Shown here: positions 1 to 4,318 of the stretch, in pieces | How positions within the stretch are numbered: the stretch's first letter is position 1 | Layout of the letters: each line of letters starts with the position of its first letter | DNA from: Lentisphaeria bacterium | Lineage (GTDB): Bacteria; Verrucomicrobiota; Lentisphaeria; Victivallales; UBA1829 | Length of the DNA: 6,423 bases | Assembly (NCBI GenBank): GCA_019408975.1 | Contig: DXVA01000052.1 | Coordinates: 1,708 to 8,130, forward strand | Direction of reading: 5' to 3' | Program-made: the position numbers and the translations under genes | The notes under the pieces: generated by a model | The model's input: the letters and a program-made list of their open reading frames with translations, nothing else | Database searches by the model: none | What the model was told of the DNA's origin: nothing

Positions 1-86
1 GCATCCGCCAGACGGAAAATATTTCCGGCATTGAATGAACTCCTGAGACGGTCCAGCACAATCGTGATCTCCGGATGAGCGCCCAC
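1..86 (-). CDS. SpoU/TrmH-family RNA 2'-O-methyltransferase, N-terminal fragment (cut by left window edge)
   Basis: Only the first 28 codons are visible. The reading begins at a GTG at 86-84 and gives M(V)GAHPEITIVLDRLRSSF followed by NAGNIFRLAD, then runs off the window. The strand IVLD followed by RSSFNAGNIFRLAD matches the first conserved motif of the SpoU (TrmH) family, 'vvLd.vRs..NvG.ifRtAdA', whose Asn and Arg lie near the active site. These SAM-dependent knotted enzymes methylate the 2'-O of ribose in tRNA or rRNA; the target cannot be told from this fragment. A strong Shine-Dalgarno GGAGG at 97-93 lies 6 bases before the GTG, which decides the start. The gene follows the helicase stop by 13 bases, so the two are probably one transcript. 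The family call rests on a short but characteristic motif; the exact subfamily (TrmH, RlmB or another) is open. Confidence 0.72.
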   Translation of the reverse strand, partial: MGAHPEITIVLDRLRSSFNAGNIFRLAD

Positions 87-92
87 GGGGAA

Positions 93-97
93 CCTCC
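93..97 (-). promoter_or_regulatory. Shine-Dalgarno site of the SpoU methyltransferase gene
   Basis: GGAGG on the minus strand, 6 bases before the GTG at 86-84. It supports GTG as the start of a gene too short in this window to be called by length. It lies just after the helicase stop codon (102-100), as expected for tightly packed genes of one operon. Confidence 0.7.
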
Positions 98-99
98 AT

Positions 100-1719
100 T
101 CACCTTCTCGGACGGGAGGAACGTCCGGAAGACTGCCTGCGCCCGCCGCTCCCGTGCCGGGAATTTCCGTGGGGGCGGGAGTGTTTCACCGGTGCGTTGA
201 CACGTTCCGGCAGGACAAGCATTTCCTCCTCCGGCTGAATCGTTTTGATTTCAATCTGTGCGTATTTTTCGATGTCCGGCATGACGTATGCGCCGTATTC
301 GCAGACAAAACTGATGGATTTGCCTTTGGCTCCGGCGCGTCCTGTGCGGCCGATGCGGTGGACATAGTCCTCCGGATGATCCGGCAGGTCGTAGTTGATG
401 ACATGCGAGATGCCCGCAATATGGATTCCGCGCGCGGCGACATCGGTCGCCACGACTACCTTGATCTCGCCGGATTTGAATTTTTCCAGAATCTTCAAGC
501 GCTTTGCCTGCGGAATATCCCCGGAAAGAAGCTCCGCCTTGATCCCGTATTCATACAGATGATCCACCAGGTCGATATTTTTCTCTTTCCAGTTTCCGAA
601 AATGATCATGCGCTCGAACGGTTCGTTTTTGATGAGCCACAGCAGCATGGGAAGCTTCTGGTGATTCATCACCGCATAGAAATGCTGGTCGATGAGGTCG
701 GTTACGACATGTTCGGGTTCCGCTTCAAGGGAAACCGGATCGACAAGCCAGCGGTCTACGAGAGCCAGCACCTCGGGCTCCAGCGTGGCGCTGAAAAGCA
801 TGGTCTGGCGTTTCCCGGCAGGCGGAAGCTTCGATACGATGCGGCGGACATCGGGGATGAATCCCATGTCCAGCATACGGTCCGCTTCATCAATCACGAG
901 AATTTCCGTGGACGAAAGATCAAGATGCCCGCTGCGCGAATAATCAATGATCCTGCCGGGAGTCCCGACGAGAATGTCGATCGGATCGGCAAGCGAGTCG
1001 CGCTGCCCCTGATGATCCATGCCTCCGAAGATCACGAGATTGTTCAGCGACGTGTATTTGCCGAGTGCAAGCGCGTCATTATGAATCTGGATTGCCAGTT
1101 CGCGGGTGGGCGAAAGCACCAGCACACGGCAGGAGCCGGGGCGTCTTGATTCCGGCGGAAGCGGATTCTTGATCAGGCGTGTCATGGCGGACGCCAGAAA
1201 TGCCGCAGTTTTTCCTGTGCCTGTCTGTGCCTTTGCCGCAAGATCCTTGCCTGCGAGGGCATAGGGCAGACATTTTTCCTGAATTACGGTGCAATACTGG
1301 AATCCGAGAGTTTGCGTTCCTGCGAGGATTTCAGGCGCCAGATCAAGATCATAGAATCTTGTTTTGCCTTCCTCCTGCGGCGGTGCGGCAAGTTCCGGCA
1401 TTGGAGGCGGGGAAGCCTTGACGGTTTTCTTTTTCGCCTGCATCGGCGCGGATTTCGTTTTCCCGGCTCTGCTCTCTGCTTTTGTTTTCCCGGTGGACTG
1501 CCTGGCGTCTGCTTTTTTCACGGAGGAACGGCGCTGAACGGACTGTTCCCGTTTCGGCCCTCTGGCGGAGGTTGATTTCTGAGGAGGCTTCTGGGCGGTC
1601 TGTTTTTTCCCTTCTTCCGTGGAAGCGGTTCCGAAAATAGATTTTTTTAGAAGTCTGAGTCTTGCCTTGAGACTGAGTCGGAAGGGACGGTCTGATTTTT
1701 TCTGAGTTTTCTTTAACAC
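100..1719 (-). CDS. DEAD-box ATP-dependent RNA helicase, RhlB/RhlE type, with a long basic N-terminal extension
   Basis: A 539-residue cytoplasmic helicase that uses ATP to unwind short RNA duplexes, typically in mRNA decay or ribosome assembly. The full motif set is present: Q motif around F122-Q147, motif I AQTGTGKT 164-171, Ia PTRELA 204-209, GG 232-233, TPGR 253-256, DEAD 277-280, SAT 310-312, IIFGN 372-376, ATDVAARGIHI 424-434 and HRIGRTGR 454-461. The region after motif VI (SISFVCEYGAYVMPDIEKY) and the 'QIHNDA' stretch resemble RhlB more than other subfamilies. About 120 residues of Lys/Arg/Ser/Pro-rich, probably disordered sequence precede the core, and a His/Arg/Gly/Ser-rich tail (about 510-539) follows it; both are likely RNA-binding. 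The start is GTG at 1719-1717. The frame is open only to 1743, no clear Shine-Dalgarno is seen, and the next in-frame ATG is at residue 93, so the start is plausible but not proved. The downstream neighbour is an RNA methyltransferase. Confidence 0.95.
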   Translation of the reverse strand: MLKKTQKKSDRPFRLSLKARLRLLKKSIFGTASTEEGKKQTAQKPPQKSTSARGPKREQSVQRRSSVKKADARQSTGKTKAESRAGKTKSAPMQAKKKTVKASPPPMPELAAPPQEEGKTRFYDLDLAPEILAGTQTLGFQYCTVIQEKCLPYALAGKDLAAKAQTGTGKTAAFLASAMTRLIKNPLPPESRRPGSCRVLVLSPTRELAIQIHNDALALGKYTSLNNLVIFGGMDHQGQRDSLADPIDILVGTPGRIIDYSRSGHLDLSSTEILVIDEADRMLDMGFIPDVRRIVSKLPPAGKRQTMLFSATLEPEVLALVDRWLVDPVSLEAEPEHVVTDLIDQHFYAVMNHQKLPMLLWLIKNEPFERMIIFGNWKEKNIDLVDHLYEYGIKAELLSGDIPQAKRLKILEKFKSGEIKVVVATDVAARGIHIAGISHVINYDLPDHPEDYVHRIGRTGRAGAKGKSISFVCEYGAYVMPDIEKYAQIEIKTIQPEEEMLVLPERVNAPVKHSRPHGNSRHGSGGRRQSSGRSSRPRR

Positions 1720-1840
1720 GACAGTAATGGAAGTTTCTTTTGTTTAGTGATTAATGGTTGAAAAGTTCGAGTTCATAAGTTACATCTGAAACGGCGATAA
1801 TACAAGTTTTTTTGTGAAATAACGGCTGTTTTTCCATTTT
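1720..1840 (-). promoter_or_regulatory. AT-rich intergenic gap, possible promoter region for the helicase gene
   Basis: This 121-base gap between the DUF502 stop and the helicase start is the only true intergenic space in the window and is clearly richer in A+T than the genes. On the minus strand it holds a TATTAT hexamer (1802-1797), a possible -10 box without a good -35. An alternative pair is TTGTAT (1805-1800) and TAACTT (1782-1777), 17 bases apart, but each matches the sigma-70 consensus at only three of six positions. I see no convincing hairpin plus T-run to end the upstream operon. A promoter here is inferred mainly from spacing and base composition. Confidence 0.3.
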
Positions 1841-2569
1841 TCATAAGGGGCCGTGACTGCCGGGGCGATGCTGTTCCTGAACCTGGCCGGGAAGAACGGC
1901 TCCGGCGCTGACGATCAGGCGCATGGCGTCTGCAACGGACATGTCAAGGAAAATACACCGTTCCTTCGGAATCAGAAGCAGGAATCCGCTGGTCGGGTTC
2001 GGAGTCGTCGGCATGAAAATACTCACGACCGGCTTGCCCAGTTTCCCGGTGACTTCAAACGGTTCCGTATTTTCATTCGTCATAAAACCGATTGCGTAAG
2101 AGCCGGCGCACGGATATTCAAACATCACGACTTTGCTGAACATGCTTCCGCCGCTGGAGGACCAGAGGGCATCGCCGATCTGCTTGCAGGTGGAGTAGAT
2201 GAAATTAATGATCGGCAGGCGGAGCAGAATCTTCTGCGCCAGCGTGATCATGCGGTTTCCGAGCGTCATTCTGGCAAGCTGACCGATCGCGATCAGGAGC
2301 ACGACGATGAGAACAAGCGAAATCACGCGAATTCCCTGCTGGACCCAGAACGAACCGATCTCGTCCTGAAAGATGTTGAGGTGCTTGATGATTGCGAGCG
2401 CCCACGTCGTCAGGAGATTATAGATGAACCACGCAACCCAGAGCGTTACGAAAATCGGAATTACGACAAACAGCCCTGTGATCAGCAGTCCTTTGGTCTG
2501 CGAAAAGACGAAACGCCTGCTTCGCCTCGCCATCAGCGAGAGATATAAATTAAGCTTGCTTTTCTTCAT
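1841..2569 (-). CDS. DUF502 family membrane protein
   Basis: A 242-residue protein of the DUF502 family, which also includes the plant COV1/LCV vascular-patterning proteins; the bacterial function is unknown. Two membrane segments are visible, about 27-53 and 79-99, followed by a soluble domain. Family hallmarks are LPIINFIYSTCKQIGDAL (118-135), VVMFEYPCAGSYAIGFMT (147-164), PTTPNPTSGFLL (187-198) and LDMSVADAMRLIVSAG (208-223). A short Gln/His/Gly/Pro-rich tail ends the protein. The start ATG at 2569-2567 has AAGGA at 2579-2575, 5 bases upstream, and lies inside the last codons of the CNNM gene (20-base overlap), so the two genes are co-transcribed and probably translationally coupled. Length and domain order are normal for the family. 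It is probably an inner-membrane protein; the operon hints at envelope or ion homeostasis, which is inference only. Confidence 0.93.
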   Translation of the reverse strand: MKKSKLNLYLSLMARRSRRFVFSQTKGLLITGLFVVIPIFVTLWVAWFIYNLLTTWALAIIKHLNIFQDEIGSFWVQQGIRVISLVLIVVLLIAIGQLARMTLGNRMITLAQKILLRLPIINFIYSTCKQIGDALWSSSGGSMFSKVVMFEYPCAGSYAIGFMTNENTEPFEVTGKLGKPVVSIFMPTTPNPTSGFLLLIPKERCIFLDMSVADAMRLIVSAGAVLPGQVQEQHRPGSHGPL

Positions 2570-3839
2570 CCTGTTCCTTGTACATCAGTTTCAATTGCAG
2601 AATTTTGCGTTTGTCCGCCTTCAGGACAAGCGCGGAAAGCGGATTGTTCTCGAAATGGAAAATTTCTCCTTCTTCGGGAATGCGCCCGAGTTCATAGCAG
2701 ATATAACCGCCGATGGTGTCCGCGGCTTCCGTATCGGGAATATCCGAATCCATGATTTCGTTCACATCGGAAATCATGGCTCTGGCTTCCAGAACGATCG
2801 AGCCGTCCGGCATCAGCTGCGGCTTGGTCTTTTCCTCTTCTTCATTGTCATACTCGTCCTGAACGTCTCCGACGATTTCCTCAATGATGTCTTCAAAGGT
2901 GATGATGCCGGAGGTCCCCCCGTATTCGTCGATGATGACCGCAAAATGGTTGTGCTTGCGTTTGATCTCTTCCAGCAGTTCGCCGACTTCTTTGGATTCC
3001 GGAATGAAGATCGGCTTGTGCGCGAGCTGGTCGAGCGTTTTTCCGGCGATTTTCCGGTCGTCGATGAAATCTTTGGCATAGATGATCCCTTTGATCTCGT
3101 CGACGGTGCGGTTGTAGACCGGAATGCGGCTGTGCCCGGTTTCGATGAACATCTTCTTGGCTTCCTCGATCGAGGCGGTCGAGGGAAGGGCGGAGAGATC
3201 GACGCGCGGCGTCATGATTTCGCGGACGGACATATCGCCGAGATCAAGAATTCCCTTGATCATCCGTTTCTCCTCTTCCTCCAGGTCGTCGTTTTCATTG
3301 TCGCTGTAATTCTCGACGAAGGACAGAATCTCGTCTTCGGTGCTGACCTTCTGATCCGGCGCTTCTTCGTTGCGCCAGTCTTCGGCATTTTTCCTGAGAC
3401 GTTTCGCCAGAAGTGTGAACGGGAGCAGAACCGTGTTTGCCAGCAGGGAGACAAAAGGAAGGGTTGTCCGCAGAATGAATGTGTCGTAACGGTAGAGCAC
3501 GAGGCGCGAAATGATCTCGCCGAGATACCAGGAGCAGATGATTGCGGCGATGATGATGAGCACGCGCCATGTCTGAAGGGCGTTGCCGAACTTTTCCAGA
3601 AGGACCGAATACGAAAGCATGCCCATGAGAGACGAAAGAATGAAGAGCAGCAGCTTGAATACGCCGCGGATGGAATCGGAACGATCCATCCATTCACTCA
3701 ATTTTTCCGCCAGTTCAGGTTCCGTGTTTTCCAGTTTCATGATCTGCCCGCCGGAAAGACGGTCGAACGCCTCGAAGGCGCAGAACAGCATCAGAAACAG
3801 GATAAAACTTGCGATTAACAGTTCCAGTTCGAGAAACAT
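2550..3839 (-). CDS. CNNM/CorC (HlyC) family protein: divergent DUF21 membrane domain, CBS pair, CorC_HlyC domain
   Basis: A 429-residue integral membrane protein of the family that exports Mg2+ or other divalent cations. Order of parts: an N-terminal DUF21-like membrane domain with hydrophobic segments at about 5-22, 61-84, 91-112 and 124-146; an acidic linker (about 156-190); the HlyC-type stretch MIKGILDLGDMSVREIMTPR (193-212); a CBS pair (about 208-325) ending in DEYGGTSGIITFEDIIEEIVGD (304-325); and a C-terminal CorC_HlyC domain (about 343-420) with DTIGGYICYELGRIPEEGE (374-392). The soluble part is canonical. The membrane part is not: the usual 'FsasEtAl' of TM1 reads FCAFEAFD (19-26), no 'GNtlvN'-like Asn is seen in TM2, and 'GEiiPK' reads GEIISR (107-112). 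The ATG at 3839-3837 shares one base with the ybeY stop (TAATG). The nearest purine run, GGGAG at 3857-3853, is 13 bases away, so coupled re-initiation is likely. Proteobacterial ybeY also neighbours a corC-like gene (ybeX). Confidence 0.92.
   Translation of the reverse strand: MFLELELLIASFILFLMLFCAFEAFDRLSGGQIMKLENTEPELAEKLSEWMDRSDSIRGVFKLLLFILSSLMGMLSYSVLLEKFGNALQTWRVLIIIAAIICSWYLGEIISRLVLYRYDTFILRTTLPFVSLLANTVLLPFTLLAKRLRKNAEDWRNEEAPDQKVSTEDEILSFVENYSDNENDDLEEEEKRMIKGILDLGDMSVREIMTPRVDLSALPSTASIEEAKKMFIETGHSRIPVYNRTVDEIKGIIYAKDFIDDRKIAGKTLDQLAHKPIFIPESKEVGELLEEIKRKHNHFAVIIDEYGGTSGIITFEDIIEEIVGDVQDEYDNEEEEKTKPQLMPDGSIVLEARAMISDVNEIMDSDIPDTEAADTIGGYICYELGRIPEEGEIFHFENNPLSALVLKADKRKILQLKLMYKEQDEEKQA
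2575..2579 (-). promoter_or_regulatory. Shine-Dalgarno site of the DUF502 gene
   Basis: AAGGA on the minus strand, 5 bases before the ATG at 2569-2567, embedded in the coding end of the CNNM gene. It favours this ATG over the internal Met at residue 13 (codon at 2533), which has no such site in front of it. Confidence 0.6.
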
Positions 3840-4318
3840 TATATGTGAGTATCTCCCATCAGAACAGGTTCAGGAAAGATGTCACTGAATGTAAACAGCT
3901 TTTCCAGTTCGTTCATTGTTTTATGTTCCCTGCGCCTCATTTTCCTCTTGAGTTCAGGTTTCAGGTCATTCTCTCCCGAAGCGTGCAGCAGCCCGTGTAC
4001 CAGGTACAGAACCACTTCCCGCGAATAGGGGAGCGAACGCTTTTCCGCTTCCCGTCTTGCGATCTCGGGGCAGATGATGATTTCCACTTCCACGGAATCC
4101 TCATCTTTTTCGTCCGGCAGTTCGCTTTTCGATTCACGGTAATCAAAACAGATTACATCCGTCGGGCCCTGATGTCCGACGAAAGCTTCGTTGATTTCCG
4201 CCATCTCCTCCGCTCCGACGAAATTCAGCGAAAGCTCGTTTGCAATCCCGCTTCCGGTAATTCCTGCCGCCTTTTCAGACAGTTTTTTCAGGCGTGCCAT
4301 TGCCGGGCGCGGATACAT
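3839..4318 (-). CDS. ybeY: YbeY endoribonuclease (16S rRNA maturation and ribosome quality control)
   Basis: A 159-residue metal-dependent RNase of the UPF0054 family, which acts in 16S rRNA 3'-end maturation and 70S quality control. Numbered from the chosen start: PTDVICFDY (52-60) is the conserved 'pTDVlsFp' segment, VEIIICPEIARREA (78-91) matches 'GDI.I..e.a', and VHGLLHASGEND (107-118) is the metal site. The first two ligands H108 and H112 are present, but the third position of the usual H-x3-H-x5-H is D118. I recall Bacteroidota homologues with Asp here, so it is probably a functional variant. The position before 'G..gPTDV', Arg in E. coli YbeY, is Val (V47). I chose the ATG at 4318-4316 because GGAGAG (4332-4327) lies 8 bases upstream and the length matches the usual 150-160 residues. 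In-frame ATGs at 4351 and 4363 would add 11 or 15 residues, possibly restoring a first beta strand. The start overlaps pgpH by 44 bases and the stop overlaps the CNNM start by one. Confidence 0.92.
   Translation of the reverse strand: MYPRPAMARLKKLSEKAAGITGSGIANELSLNFVGAEEMAEINEAFVGHQGPTDVICFDYRESKSELPDEKDEDSVEVEIIICPEIARREAEKRSLPYSREVVLYLVHGLLHASGENDLKPELKRKMRRREHKTMNELEKLFTFSDIFPEPVLMGDTHI

Noticed and set aside
154..1149. Plus-strand open frame of 331 codons opposite the helicase
   Set aside because: It is antisense to the helicase core motifs, has no recognisable domain, and has a composition typical of a shadow frame.
1771..1792. Weak inverted repeat GTTTCA / TGAAC before the helicase gene, considered as an operator
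   Set aside because: It has only 4-5 matching bases with an 11-base spacer, as expected by chance in AT-rich DNA.
1787..1840. Similar short stretches ('aacggc' twice) and T-runs in the intergenic gap, considered as a repeat or terminator
   Set aside because: The copies are only about 6 bases long, do not form a stable hairpin, and the T-runs are not preceded by a GC-rich stem on either strand.
2424..3818. Plus-strand open frame of 464 codons opposite the CNNM gene
   Set aside because: It lies almost wholly antisense to a gene with clear family domains, shows no recognisable motif, and is explained by the codon use of the real gene.
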